Below, piece by piece: positions 1 through 8,337 of a DNA stretch of 64,000 nucleotides (position 1 is the first letter of the stretch; each line of letters opens with the position of its first letter). Below the pieces are notes generated by a model, which did no database searches, was not told the origin of the DNA, and saw only the letters and a program-made list of their open reading frames with translations. This stretch comes from JBMNCQ01 sp049366715 (GTDB lineage: Bacteria; Bacillota; Peptococcia; Peptococcales; BICA1-8), in assembly GCA_049366715.1 (NCBI GenBank), contig JBMNCQ010000055.1:62001-126000 (forward strand), in the 5' to 3' direction. A program made the translations under genes and the position numbers.

Positions 1-896
1 TTTTCTAAAGATTCACCTTTAAATTCCAGCATAGCCAAGGCAGCCGTCACTGCCAGTGCCGTTCCACCGATCAGTGCGGTAGCATCCCCGCCTCTTAAGT
101 CTAATACCAGCATAGCAATAACATCTATTAAAAATATGACAGGAATGACAAAAGCAAAGATATAGGATACTGTACTATACTTACGATTCTCATTTTCATC
201 ATCCTTAGTTGCGTCGCTTAATTCTTTTTCATATTTGGCGGCATTTTGTTTTAAATCTTTCTGCAGCATAAAGAAAGCAACGGCAACCGTTACTACGGCC
301 ATAATGGCAAATAACGGGGCACCCGGATATGTAACTCCCGTTGCATCAGGCAATCCGGCAGCTGATGCGGTTATGCCCGGTGCGCCCTGAACGATCCAGT
401 CACTGGATAAACCTATGCCATGTCCGAAAATATTCATCGCGACAGCCGCACCGACAGCCGGTAAACCGGCCCTGATCGCCACCGGCAGTAATAATGCACC
501 GATTAAAGCTACCGCCGGCGAAGGCCAGACAAACCAGGAGACAACCAGCATGGCTATACCTAATGAAAAGAAGGCAATATTTCTGTTAACCATTATTTTA
601 GCGGCCGGCCGCATAACAAGGTAATCCGTTCCCGTATCAGCCATCGCTTTACTCATTGCCACTACCAGGGATATAACTACGATAAGTCCTAAAAATTCTC
701 CGCCCGCAGCCATCAGGGCATTAAACATTACCTGTACAGCGCCGACAAGACTGCCTTTAGCCGTCAGACCAATTACAAAAAGACCGATGATACATGGTAA
801 AACAGTATCTCTTTTTGCTACCATAACACCAATGATTAAAATTACAATTGCAAAATAAACAAAATGTAAAGATGTTAATGTCACTTGCGAATCCAA
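1..896 (-). CDS. Multi-spanning membrane transporter, C-terminus cut by window edge
   Basis: At least 298 residues read without a stop on the minus strand to base 1, so the 3' end lies outside the window. The start is TTG at 896, chosen because AGGAGG sits 8 bases upstream. The product is almost entirely hydrophobic helices, with a charged cytoplasmic loop rich in K, E and D (KDDENENRK) about 230 residues in. Small-residue segments such as WPSPAVALIG and GHGIGLSSDWIVQGAPG resemble secondary carriers of the ion-transporter superfamily (GntP/CitM/DcuC-like). The substrate cannot be told. The nearest gene upstream is separated by a terminator, so it is probably transcribed alone. Confidence 0.6.
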   Translation of the reverse strand, partial: MDSQVTLTSLHFVYFAIVILIIGVMVAKRDTVLPCIIGLFVIGLTAKGSLVGAVQVMFNALMAAGGEFLGLIVVISLVVAMSKAMADTGTDYLVMRPAAKIMVNRNIAFFSLGIAMLVVSWFVWPSPAVALIGALLLPVAIRAGLPAVGAAVAMNIFGHGIGLSSDWIVQGAPGITASAAGLPDATGVTYPGAPLFAIMAVVTVAVAFFMLQKDLKQNAAKYEKELSDATKDDENENRKYSTVSYIFAFVIPVIFLIDVIAMLVLDLRGGDATALIGGTALAVTAALAMLEFKGESLE

Positions 897-960
897 ATTT
901 AAAACCTCCTTAAATTATATGAATTGCCGATCAGTAATTTACTTTTCACCTCCTCAGGGA

Positions 961-1013
961 AAATAAAAAGCACTTAAAATCAAGCAATGCATTACATTCC
1001 TGATTCTAAGCGC
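961..1013 (-). terminator. Rho-independent terminator
   Basis: On the minus strand a 13-bp stem (GCGCTTAGAATCA with TGATTTTAAGTGC, two G-U type pairs) is followed by TTTTTATTTT. It lies after the proteinase gene ending at 1169 and before the transporter start at 896. It may end the former transcript or act as a leader terminator of the latter. Confidence 0.65.
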
Positions 1014-1168
1014 CTTCGCTCATATTATGCTGTTTTCCGCCCATCAATGATGAGGGGCTTTGTTAAACACATTTTACGACATTTTCTAACAAACTACAAT
1101 AGCATAATTAAAATAATTATGTATACATTAGCATATTATTAATTCCTTCGACCTTCGTTCCAGATTTA

Positions 1169-1993
1169 TTATTTGCTATCATCTTTACCATAAGGAATAG
1201 GAATATAGTGTACGGAAGGACGCCGGTTTTGGGTTTGGGGATATAAATCCATCAGCTTATAAACCTCATAGGGCATGTCCGTACTTACAAAAAGATCCAA
1301 TTCTTTTAACTCCTCAAAACGAATAGGATAATCATGGGTCCAGCGTCCCTCACTGAAAATTCTAGCGAGCTCACAGGCTCTTTCCTGAGAAAAATGTTCG
1401 GCTAAAATAAAACATAACGTTGCTTCAATCTGCTTTAAGGCTTTGCGGGCCATATCGGCGTAAATTAAAGTTTCATCATCTATTTCATTAATATCCTTAT
1501 CTTTAAGAACACTTAGTAACGAAACGGCCGGGTATTGACCGAGCTGGGGATCAACAGGACCTAGCACCGCATTTTCGTCCATGATTATTTTATCTGCCGC
1601 CAGGGAAATCATCGTACCGCCCGACATCGCATAGTGAGGAACGAAAACGGTAACGGAAGCTTTGTGCTTTTTTAAAGCATACGCAATCTGCTCAGAGGCC
1701 AGTACTAATCCACCCGGTGTATGCAAAATAATATCAATAGGCATATCATCAGGGGTAAATCTGATGGCCCTGAGAATAGCTTCCGAGTCCTCAATATTAA
1801 TATATTTCCTGACAGCCAATCCCAGAAAACTCATCGACTCTTCTCGATGAATAAGGGTGATCACCCGGGAGCCCCGCTTTTTTTCCATTTCCCGGATTAG
1901 CCTGATCCGTCCCGCTTCCAGGGAACGCTGTTTTAAAATAGGCATGAGCATAGAAACAATAAAAAAAAGCCAAAATAAACTTGAAATTTCCAA
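1169..1993 (-). CDS. SDH-family Clp-fold membrane serine proteinase
   Basis: 274 residues. One N-terminal membrane segment (about residues 4-20) is followed by a ClpP/SppA-like crotonase-fold domain. HTPGGLVLAS (91-100) forms the oxyanion-side loop and YAMSGGTMIS (121-130) carries the presumed nucleophile Ser124, as in the serine dehydrogenase proteinase family (PF01972). Members are thought to cleave membrane or signal peptides at the cytoplasmic membrane; the substrate is unknown. The start is TTG at 1993 with GGAGGTG upstream. It is followed at 961-1013 by a terminator. Confidence 0.8.
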   Translation of the reverse strand: MEISSLFWLFFIVSMLMPILKQRSLEAGRIRLIREMEKKRGSRVITLIHREESMSFLGLAVRKYINIEDSEAILRAIRFTPDDMPIDIILHTPGGLVLASEQIAYALKKHKASVTVFVPHYAMSGGTMISLAADKIIMDENAVLGPVDPQLGQYPAVSLLSVLKDKDINEIDDETLIYADMARKALKQIEATLCFILAEHFSQERACELARIFSEGRWTHDYPIRFEELKELDLFVSTDMPYEVYKLMDLYPQTQNRRPSVHYIPIPYGKDDSK

Positions 1994-2069
1994 TTCATCA
2001 ACACCTCCGCCATTTAATTGAATCCGCTGAATACGACTTTACCTATAGAAATGTTATACCCGAAATTGA

Positions 2070-2567
2070 TTAATTTAAAAATTTTAATTTAGACCTTAGT
2101 TCCTTCCAATTCGGACAGGCTTTTTCTACCAGCTGCCAGAATTTCTTCCCGTGATTTGGCTCCCGCAGATGGCAGAGTTCGTGAACAAGCACATAATAAA
2201 TCAACTCTAAGGGGGCATTTTTAAGCCTTTGGGATATATAAATATTTTTTGTCTTAAGACTGCAGCTTCCCCACCGGCTTTGCTGTTGTTTAAAAGAAAC
2301 TTTATGATAAGTAAAATTATAATAGGTATTATTGATTTCTTTAGCAAGCTTAGCCAGCTGGTCATCCTCGTTTACCCGACTTTTGGCCAAAGGGAAATCC
2401 GTATTCTGCCGGGCTTGATATTTAGCCAGCAGTCTATTTTTCAGGATACGTATATGTTCTTGCTGCTGCTTGACAGGTAAATTGCTTGAAATATACAGCA
2501 ATATTTTCCCGTCACGGATAAGACCTGATGAATTTTTTTTGTTTTTATAGATTATTTCTATTTCCAT
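2070..2567 (-). CDS. YgjP/WLM-type zinc metallohydrolase (DUF45)
   Basis: About 165 residues. RWGSCS near residue 98 and VHELCHLREPNH near residues 128-139 (HExxH plus a third His) are the signature of the YgjP-like, M48-related family (PF01863), a predicted zinc-dependent peptidase or hydrolase of unknown substrate. ATG at 2567 is preferred over GTG at 2576 because AGAAAGAG lies 8 bases before it. Same strand as the proteinase downstream, 76 bases apart. Confidence 0.8.
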   Translation of the reverse strand: MEIEIIYKNKKNSSGLIRDGKILLYISSNLPVKQQQEHIRILKNRLLAKYQARQNTDFPLAKSRVNEDDQLAKLAKEINNTYYNFTYHKVSFKQQQSRWGSCSLKTKNIYISQRLKNAPLELIYYVLVHELCHLREPNHGKKFWQLVEKACPNWKELRSKLKFLN

Positions 2568-2585
2568 GATTATCACTCTTTCTAA

Positions 2586-2617
2586 AAAAGCAACCTCTCA
2601 TCCGAAAGGTTGCTTTT
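2586..2617 (-). terminator. Terminator of the GGDEF/HD-GYP gene
   Basis: An 11-bp perfect stem, AAAAGCAACCT with AGGTTGCTTTT, and a 10-base loop. On the minus strand the stem runs into TTTTTTAGA. It overlaps the stop codon of the gene ending at 2616. Confidence 0.85.
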
Positions 2618-4265
2618 ATTTTGCAACGAATGGTAGATTTTCACTTTCCGCAATCATTTTGCAAAACTGTTCTAAAAGAACAGGGTCGTAATGGGTTCCG
2701 GAGTATTTCAGAAGTTCTTCAAGCGCCTGTATCATAGACATAGCCTCCTTATAAGGACGATGAGTCGTAATAGCGTCATAACTGTCAATGATCCGCAGGA
2801 TTCTGGCGCCATAAGGAATCTCTTCACCTTTTAAGCCCTGGGGGTATCCTGTTCCGTCAAAATTTTCATGGTGATATAAGACGATATCCAGGGAACCTTG
2901 CAAAGATTTTAAAGGTCTGATCATATCCGCACCCCATTGAGGATGCTGCCTGAACAGCTGCCATTCCGCGTTATTCAGCTTTTTGGGTTTATTTAGTACT
3001 TCCCGGGATATTTCAATTTTTCCGATATCATGCAATAAAGCACCATAGATCAGATCTTTCTCCAACACTTTATCCAGGTTTATTTCGGCAATGAATCTTT
3101 TAGTCAGGTCCATAACCCTTTCCGAATGTCCGTAGGTATATTTATCCTTGGCATTAATAACCATAGTCAGCGTTCTGATCGAGTTAAACAGCTCCTGCTC
3201 TTCATCTTTTAACGAAAGACTCAATTCGTCAAAAACGGAAAAATAGGTTTCAACCTTATTTTTACTGACAAACTTTGCCTTGTACAAAGCTTCGTCAGCT
3301 TTCTGGATGAGTTTTTCCTTGCCATCAGCCATAGTTGGGAATTCGGCAATCCCGATGGATACCGTTATTCGCCCTTTTGGTAAGACTTCCATCCCGGGAA
3401 AGATTGTTTCCTCAATTTGTACTCTAATTCTCTCGGCCAGGATTTTGGTGGGTTTGATTCCCATTTTTGGCAGAATCACAACAAACTCTTCGCCCCCGTA
3501 CCGGGCACAATAGCCCGGATCTTTGGTGATATGCTGTAAAATTCGGGCTACCATGACCAGCACCTGGTCGCCCTTTTGATGCCCCAGCGAATCATTATAT
3601 ACCTTAAAGAAATCTATATCTAATAGTAAGAGACTTAACTTACTATTGTTTTCTCTAGCTTTAATTAATTCCTCATCAAGTAAGGCCTGAAAACTTCGAT
3701 GATTCAAAATATCAGTAAGACTGTCATGGGTTGCAAGACGTTCTAATTCTGCTCTAATCCCTCTTTCTGTTTCCATCATATTGCCCAGTAACCAAGATAC
3801 TAGAATAAATACACCTGTCAGCATAATATCCGCATCAAAGGAAGCAGCACCTTTTAAAAAGCTAATGAAGAAGATAGAAATTGCACAAAATAAAGATGAG
3901 ATTATAGATACCCTTTTTTCATATTTCAAGGCAGTAATTAAAACTGGCATTAGTAGTACAATTTTAAAAATGTTATCCTCTTCATGAACTAATAAATAAC
4001 TACTAATTATGATATAGACAATAATAATGAAGAGATCTATTGCTATATTTTTCTTACTAGTTTTTCCATATATGTATTTTACGAATGGAATAAAGGCTAA
4101 AAGTAATGAGAATATCGTAATTTGTCCAACTTTCAAGACGAAAGTAGACATAGATAAATGAGATGTTCTTAAAAAGAGGATCCCTAATACCAGAAAAAAC
4201 AATACCTGCGAAAGAAATATATATTTTTCTATTATTTTATTCCTTTCCATTTCTAACTTTTTCAT
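2616..4265 (-). CDS. Bifunctional-type diguanylate cyclase / HD-GYP phosphodiesterase
   Basis: 549 residues. Six hydrophobic segments (about 15-165) form an N-terminal membrane sensor. A GGDEF domain (about 175-340) has GGEEF at 257-261 and no obvious RxxD inhibitory site upstream. An HD-GYP domain (about 365-540) has LHDIGK at 411-416 and HHENFDGTGYP at 465-475. By family knowledge it makes c-di-GMP and hydrolyses it, but the balance of the two activities cannot be read from sequence. ATG at 4265 follows AAAGGGG. It lies directly downstream of the agr-like locus, and a PilZ receptor gene is at 14325. Confidence 0.92.
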   Translation of the reverse strand: MKKLEMERNKIIEKYIFLSQVLFFLVLGILFLRTSHLSMSTFVLKVGQITIFSLLLAFIPFVKYIYGKTSKKNIAIDLFIIIVYIIISSYLLVHEEDNIFKIVLLMPVLITALKYEKRVSIISSLFCAISIFFISFLKGAASFDADIMLTGVFILVSWLLGNMMETERGIRAELERLATHDSLTDILNHRSFQALLDEELIKARENNSKLSLLLLDIDFFKVYNDSLGHQKGDQVLVMVARILQHITKDPGYCARYGGEEFVVILPKMGIKPTKILAERIRVQIEETIFPGMEVLPKGRITVSIGIAEFPTMADGKEKLIQKADEALYKAKFVSKNKVETYFSVFDELSLSLKDEEQELFNSIRTLTMVINAKDKYTYGHSERVMDLTKRFIAEINLDKVLEKDLIYGALLHDIGKIEISREVLNKPKKLNNAEWQLFRQHPQWGADMIRPLKSLQGSLDIVLYHHENFDGTGYPQGLKGEEIPYGARILRIIDSYDAITTHRPYKEAMSMIQALEELLKYSGTHYDPVLLEQFCKMIAESENLPFVAK

Positions 4266-4287
4266 GTCTAACCCCTTTAACTAAATC

Positions 4288-4315
4288 AAAGATGAGGTGC
4301 TGACACCTCACCTTT
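4288..4315 (-). terminator. Hairpin ending the agr-like operon
   Basis: AAAGATGAGGTG and CACCTCACCTTT flank a 4-base loop immediately after the AgrD stop. The minus-strand tail is only moderately T-rich. Confidence 0.6.
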
Positions 4316-4437
4316 TATTTTTGCAAGCTTCTTGGTGTTTTAGGTTGATAACCGAACCAGGCACAGGCAAATACAGAACTTACGTTTGCCAACAACAATA
4401 AAATAGCAGCAATAGCGGCAAATAACCCTTTTCTCAT
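4315..4437 (-). CDS. agrD: AgrD-like cyclic lactone autoinducer peptide precursor (copy 1)
   Basis: 40 residues, too short for routine gene calling. A basic N-terminus (MRKG) and hydrophobic helix are followed by CAWFGYQPKTPRSLQK. The Cys-Ala-Trp-Phe-Gly core followed by a Pro-rich basic tail is typical of clostridial AgrD-type precursors; the Cys would form the thiolactone ring. Its stop is at 4315-4317. It starts 14 bases after the AgrB gene ends, with AGGTGGTGAC as ribosome site, so the AgrB next door is the likely processing peptidase. A near copy lies at 6188-6310. Confidence 0.85.
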   Translation of the reverse strand: MRKGLFAAIAAILLLLANVSSVFACAWFGYQPKTPRSLQK

Positions 4438-4451
4438 AATGTCACCACCTT

Positions 4452-5024
4452 TCACTCTTTATTAAATATCGGTAATAAAGTTAGCGACTGATATGCAATT
4501 CCCAAAGCAATACTTGTTCTCAATAATAGTGAATCAATTACTATAATTATTAGTAAAGATACGGCAATAAAAACTAAAGAAGATATTTTAAGCTTTCTTT
4601 TAAAAGATATGGAACGAATAGGCTTCGCCTTGCTATCAACAGGTGCCAAAATCCCAACAATAAGAAAACTAATAAAAATCAGTAATAAATTAACATTGTT
4701 ATTCCAAAAGCTGATATTAATTAAATTCTTCGCGCCAACACCAACAACAGTATAAATGACAGCGCCAAATACAAGGCACTTTGTCGCGGAATCAAAATGA
4801 GCTCCTCCCGATAGTTTTCTTAAAAATGCACCAAAAATAGCAGCTATGGCCGCAGGAAGAAGAGCATTAAATAAAGAAGCTAAGGCAACAATTAGGACAA
4901 AACCAAATGCTTGTAAAAAAATCATTTCAATGGAATATGTAATTATCTCCTTTTTTTCCTCATCATAATCCAAATCTTTTGTTATCTGATTGGAAAAGAA
5001 CTCACTTATTTTTAAGTAACTCAT
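4452..5024 (-). CDS. agrB: AgrB-like autoinducer-processing membrane protease
   Basis: 190 residues and five to six membrane segments. RKLSGGAHFDSATKC at about 69-83 holds the catalytic pair His76 and Cys83, matching His77 and Cys84 of staphylococcal AgrB. By family knowledge it trims the C-terminal tail of AgrD at the membrane and forms the thiolactone. It sits between agrD (14 bases downstream) and a small membrane-protein gene that ends one base before its start, so it is in an operon with both. Confidence 0.92.
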   Translation of the reverse strand: MSYLKISEFFSNQITKDLDYDEEKKEIITYSIEMIFLQAFGFVLIVALASLFNALLPAAIAAIFGAFLRKLSGGAHFDSATKCLVFGAVIYTVVGVGAKNLINISFWNNNVNLLLIFISFLIVGILAPVDSKAKPIRSISFKRKLKISSLVFIAVSLLIIIVIDSLLLRTSIALGIAYQSLTLLPIFNKE

Positions 5025-5025
5025 A

Positions 5026-5472
5026 TCATTTCATCCTTTTATATTTTTTTATAATTAAAGATATTAAAAGCAACAATATAACGTGGGGATAAAAAACTTG
5101 CATATGAACAAATAAATCACTTGACAATTGCGCTTGGTTAATTTGTAAATGATTCATAATTAACACTGAAGTAATTGTTTCTAATACGATAAGACATAAT
5201 AAAGTACCGATACTATTTATTATTGAAGTTATAATATTAACTTGTCCAAATTTATACAACATCAAGATTAATAACGCAATATAAACGATCGTATGAACGC
5301 CAAAAGTGATCGGAAGTAATCTTAATAAATAGGCAGCTGTTGATAGAATAAACCCAATGATGATAACTATATCCCATTTTATTTTAATTTTTGATATTAC
5401 AAACGCAAGAATAGCTACACTTATTCCCTCCGGAATCCCTAATAAAATCAACTCTACAAATGACATTTTCAT
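5026..5472 (-). CDS. Small agr-associated membrane protein (paralog A)
   Basis: 148 residues, about five hydrophobic helices, with no known catalytic motif. It shares LGIPEG near the N-terminus, RLLPITFGVHTI in the middle and a FYPHVILLLL segment near the C-terminus with the proteins at 5539-6018 and 6336-6821. The layout resembles the membrane half of an AgrC-type sensor without the kinase half; that is inference. It is co-directional and almost abutting with agrB. Confidence 0.6.
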   Translation of the reverse strand: MKMSFVELILLGIPEGISVAILAFVISKIKIKWDIVIIIGFILSTAAYLLRLLPITFGVHTIVYIALLILMLYKFGQVNIITSIINSIGTLLCLIVLETITSVLIMNHLQINQAQLSSDLFVHMQVFYPHVILLLLISLIIKKYKRMK

Positions 5473-5538
5473 GTTTTTCCTCCATGTAGGTAAGTATGTT
5501 TGTTCTACAGGAAAGGAACTTTTTCCTTCTTAAACAAA

Positions 5539-6018
5539 TTATAGCTCTTTAAATATTCGCTCAACTAATAATCGCATTTGTAGTATATTTTTATCAATCA
5601 AATATGCAGTCAAAAAAATTAATAGAATATGCGGATATCCGATTGCAATTTCTAATAATAAGTCATCTTCAATTATTACCTGTGTCAGATTAAATATTTT
5701 AACACAAACAATTATCGATATGGTTTCGCTCAGAATAAGAATTAAATATGTTGTTAAACTAACCATAATTGATAATATAACATTTGCTTTAAATAAAATA
5801 TTTAAAATAAAAAACAAAACAAGAATAGAGATTATTGTATGTACACCAAAAGTAATGGGTAATAGTCGTAATAAATAAACAACTGTTGATAATGTTGTAC
5901 CTACTAGAAAGAGATACTTTAGAGATACTTTCAAATCTAAAATTGTGAAGGCTAAAGTGGCTAATGCGATCCCTTCCGGAATACCCATAAACACAAATAC
6001 TGGCAAAGAAATTTCCAT
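5539..6018 (-). CDS. Small agr-associated membrane protein (paralog B)
   Basis: 159 residues, all-helical membrane protein. GIPEGIALATLAF, RLLPITFGVHTI and GYPHILLIFL align with paralogs A and C. No histidine-kinase, GHKL or LytTR signature is present. It is the first gene of the run B-A-agrB-agrD, 66 bases before paralog A. A second agrD copy and its terminator lie just upstream. Unknown function; a receptor, immunity or peptide-export role are all possible. Confidence 0.6.
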   Translation of the reverse strand: MEISLPVFVFMGIPEGIALATLAFTILDLKVSLKYLFLVGTTLSTVVYLLRLLPITFGVHTIISILVLFFILNILFKANVILSIMVSLTTYLILILSETISIIVCVKIFNLTQVIIEDDLLLEIAIGYPHILLIFLTAYLIDKNILQMRLLVERIFKEL

Positions 6019-6160
6019 ATATTTGTCCTTCCTTTTTAATACGATATTATTATTCTAAAGTAGATAACCTTACAAAAAGCATTTTTTATACTTTACATAG
6101 TATCTCTTACTCCTTTTTTATCTATTTATTATATTTTTTGCCAGCACAAAATATAATAAA

Positions 6161-6183
6161 AAAGAGGTGTTAGACACCTCTTT
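6161..6183 (-). terminator. Terminator after second agrD
   Basis: AAAGAGGTGT and ACACCTCTTT form a 10-bp stem with a 3-base loop. On the minus strand it runs into TTTTTTATTATATTTT. It follows the agrD copy by 4 bases and separates the two agr units. Confidence 0.85.
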
Positions 6184-6187
6184 CTTA

Positions 6188-6310
6188 TTATTTCTGTAAA
6201 GATTTTGGAGCCTTTGGTTGATACGCCCATCCACCACATGCAAAAGCTGATCCTATGGTTGCAAATAGGAATAACATAGATGTCAAAGCTGTAAACATAA
6301 CTTTTTTCAT
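6188..6310 (-). CDS. agrD: AgrD-like cyclic lactone autoinducer peptide precursor (copy 2)
   Basis: 40 residues, start ATG at 6310. A hydrophobic leader (MKKVMFTALTSM) is followed by CGGWAYQPKAPKSLQK, the same length and the same tail pattern as copy 1 (CAWFGYQPKTPRSLQK). The ring residues differ (CGGWAY against CAWFGY), so the two mature signals should be distinct. It lies 25 bases after paralog C and has its own terminator. No second agrB is present. Confidence 0.83.
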   Translation of the reverse strand: MKKVMFTALTSMLFLFATIGSAFACGGWAYQPKAPKSLQK

Positions 6311-6335
6311 CTTATCACCTCCCTTTTTTTATAAA

Positions 6336-6821
6336 CTACTGCCTGTAAGAGAAGTCATCTTTCATAAAAAATTTTCTCAAAGTTAAACCTTTCTTATATA
6401 AGATATAGGAAACCAAAAAAAGTAGTAACACTTGCGGATATGAAACCAGTATTCTTTTGTAAACATTCATATCTACACTTTCAAAAGATATATTAAAAAT
6501 TCCTAATAAAAAACTTACACATATTATTTCAAACAAAAGTAATGAGATAAAACTTATTGCACTTCCTAATAAGGACAATTGAGTACTTACTCTACCCACT
6601 TGATTTACAATTAAAAACAATATGCCAATTAAAATAATAGTATGTACCCAAAACGTTATAGGAAGTAACCTCAAAATATAAGCAGAAAAAGCCATCACGA
6701 TTCCACTCAATATAATTTTCTTCCAGTCTATACTTGCTTTAGCTAAAACAAAAGCCAACGTCACAACTGCAACTTGCTCAGGGATCCCCTGTAATATTAA
6801 TGCAATTATAGGAATTTTCAT
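6336..6821 (-). CDS. Small agr-associated membrane protein (paralog C)
   Basis: 161 residues. LQGIPEQVAVVTLAF, RLLPITFWVHTI and SYPQVLLLFL match paralogs A and B. It heads the unit C-agrD2. Ribosome site AAGGAGGAAAAG precedes the ATG at 6821. Function unknown. One paralog stands beside each agrD, and B and A together precede agrB-agrD1, which suggests a role tied to the peptide. Confidence 0.6.
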   Translation of the reverse strand: MKIPIIALILQGIPEQVAVVTLAFVLAKASIDWKKIILSGIVMAFSAYILRLLPITFWVHTIILIGILFLIVNQVGRVSTQLSLLGSAISFISLLLFEIICVSFLLGIFNISFESVDMNVYKRILVSYPQVLLLFLVSYILYKKGLTLRKFFMKDDFSYRQ

Positions 6822-7035
6822 CTTTTCCTCCTTAACTTATTTCAACATAAATTCTGTTATTCCTGCCAATTAATACATTTTTTTTGTAATTATTGTATAA
6901 ATTTTTATTATTTCACTCCCTACTATATGAATTTACGATTAATAATTATTCAATTCGCCATAAACTTATATAATCCTATAAAAAAAGTTTTTTTTATAAA
7001 AAATGACTCTGCATTATTGGATAATTTTATAGAAC

Positions 7036-7085
7036 AATAAAAAAGAGCTTATTCAGAGTGCTAATTTTCCAACATCTGAACAAGC
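7036..7085 (-). terminator. Probable terminator of the hdr-flx operon
   Basis: GCTTATTCAGA (7047-7057) pairs with TCTGAACAAGC (7075-7085) with one mismatch. The minus-strand tail is TCTTTTTTATT. It lies 210 bases past the last operon gene. The rest of 6822-7295 is AT-rich and holds no convincing gene; it must also carry the promoter of the agr copy 2 unit. Confidence 0.6.
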
Positions 7086-7295
7086 CCGGCAGGAAATATC
7101 CAAATCTATTAAATTGTATTACCCTACAAAGAAACTGTACTCTCCTATCTTTCCCTGCCAAACTGAGAAATTAAATTTATAAAATTTACTTAACTCTGCA
7201 TCTAATTTTAATGGACATTTTAACAGTTTTTTTAATTTCAGCTATAAGGAAAGTGCAGATCAAAACACCCGGTTTCAACTTATAATTACTCCGGT

Positions 7296-8135
7296 TTAAT
7301 ACTCCGGCGGCAGATCCTTTAACTGCTCCATGGTAAATACGGGCCCGTCCAGGCAAACGTAACAGGAGCCGATATTACAGCGTCCGCATTTACCAATACC
7401 GCATTTCATCCGCATTTCCAAGGTAGTGATAATATCGGTATCGGCGAAACTCATCTTTTGTAAGGCCGGCAAGGTAAATTTAATCATGACCGGCGGTCCG
7501 CACAGTATGGTGACCTGGGGTTTGGGAGCAAGCTCCTCAACATAAGCCGGTACAAAACCTACATGACCGTCCCAACCTTCTTCCTCCCGGTCAATGGTAA
7601 CAAAAACATCCAGATTAGGCACTTTGGTCCAGTTTTCAAATAAATCTTCTTTAAAACAGAGATCCGCAGCAGACCTTGCCCCATAAATTACCGTAAGTTT
7701 GCCGAACTCGTCCCTGTTCTTGATACAGTGCATAATCAGACTGCGTACAGGGGCCAGGCCGATGCCGCCGCCGATAAAGAGGATATCTTTGCCTTTACAG
7801 TATTCTAACGGGAAACCGTTTCCGTAAGGTCCCCGTATCCCGACTTCCTGCCCCTCCTCAATTTCGTGGAGTGCATTGGTTAACTGCCCGACAGACTTGA
7901 TTGCCATTTCGATATGATTTTCACCTTTATTGGTTATCGAAAACATCCCTTCACCTATGGCAGGCAAAGACAACATCCCCAATTGGCCGGGCATGGGGTC
8001 AAAGGGTTTTTGGCCTTCAACCGTGCTGATATGAAAAGTTTTAACATCAGGGGTTTCCTGTACAATGTTAATAACCTTAGCTTTAATCGGAACTAAAGGA
8101 TTTATCTTTTTAACCTCTTCAGGAGTTACTGCCAT
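7296..8135 (-). CDS. flxA: FlxA-like FAD/NAD(P)H oxidoreductase subunit
   Basis: 279 residues of the AsrB/HydG/dihydroorotate-dehydrogenase electron-transfer family. The N-terminal half is an FAD-binding barrel, followed by a nucleotide-binding Rossmann half with LFIGGGIGLAPVRSL (about 119-133). The C-terminal [2Fe-2S] motif CGIGKCGRCNIGSCYVC lies at about 250-266. Inferred role: entry of NAD(P)H electrons into the Flx-Hdr bifurcating complex. Last gene of the operon, separated from flxB by 202 bases containing a direct repeat. GGAGGGAGATAA precedes the ATG. Confidence 0.85.
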   Translation of the reverse strand: MAVTPEEVKKINPLVPIKAKVINIVQETPDVKTFHISTVEGQKPFDPMPGQLGMLSLPAIGEGMFSITNKGENHIEMAIKSVGQLTNALHEIEEGQEVGIRGPYGNGFPLEYCKGKDILFIGGGIGLAPVRSLIMHCIKNRDEFGKLTVIYGARSAADLCFKEDLFENWTKVPNLDVFVTIDREEEGWDGHVGFVPAYVEELAPKPQVTILCGPPVMIKFTLPALQKMSFADTDIITTLEMRMKCGIGKCGRCNIGSCYVCLDGPVFTMEQLKDLPPEY

Positions 8136-8255
8136 TTATCTCCCTCCTTCACTAAATTATTCGCAAAATTTTTGAGAAGGTAAAGGTATCGCTGCACTTC
8201 GTTCGCTGGGTAAAAGGTTAAGAAAAAGACCGGAAAACAAATCCATATCCTAAAT

Positions 8256-8326
8256 ACCTTTGCCTGACCTGTAATATCACCCCATAGCTTACCTTTACCT
8301 GGCCTGTTAATATCACCTCATAGCTT
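8256..8326. repeat. Imperfect 35-bp direct repeat between operon genes
   Basis: Two adjoining units (8256-8290 and 8291-8326) share ACCTTTxCCTGxCCTGT, AATATCACC and CATAGCTT. A shorter related stretch occurs at 15868-15904 (CTACCTGACC, CCTCATAGCTTGCC). No hairpin or gene is apparent. Confidence 0.5.
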
Positions 8327-8337
8327 GCCTTATTACC

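Noticed and set aside
913..957. Possible leader peptide before the partial transporter gene
   Set aside because: A second AGGAGG (about 949-954) precedes only a GTG that overlaps it; no sensible start with proper spacing.
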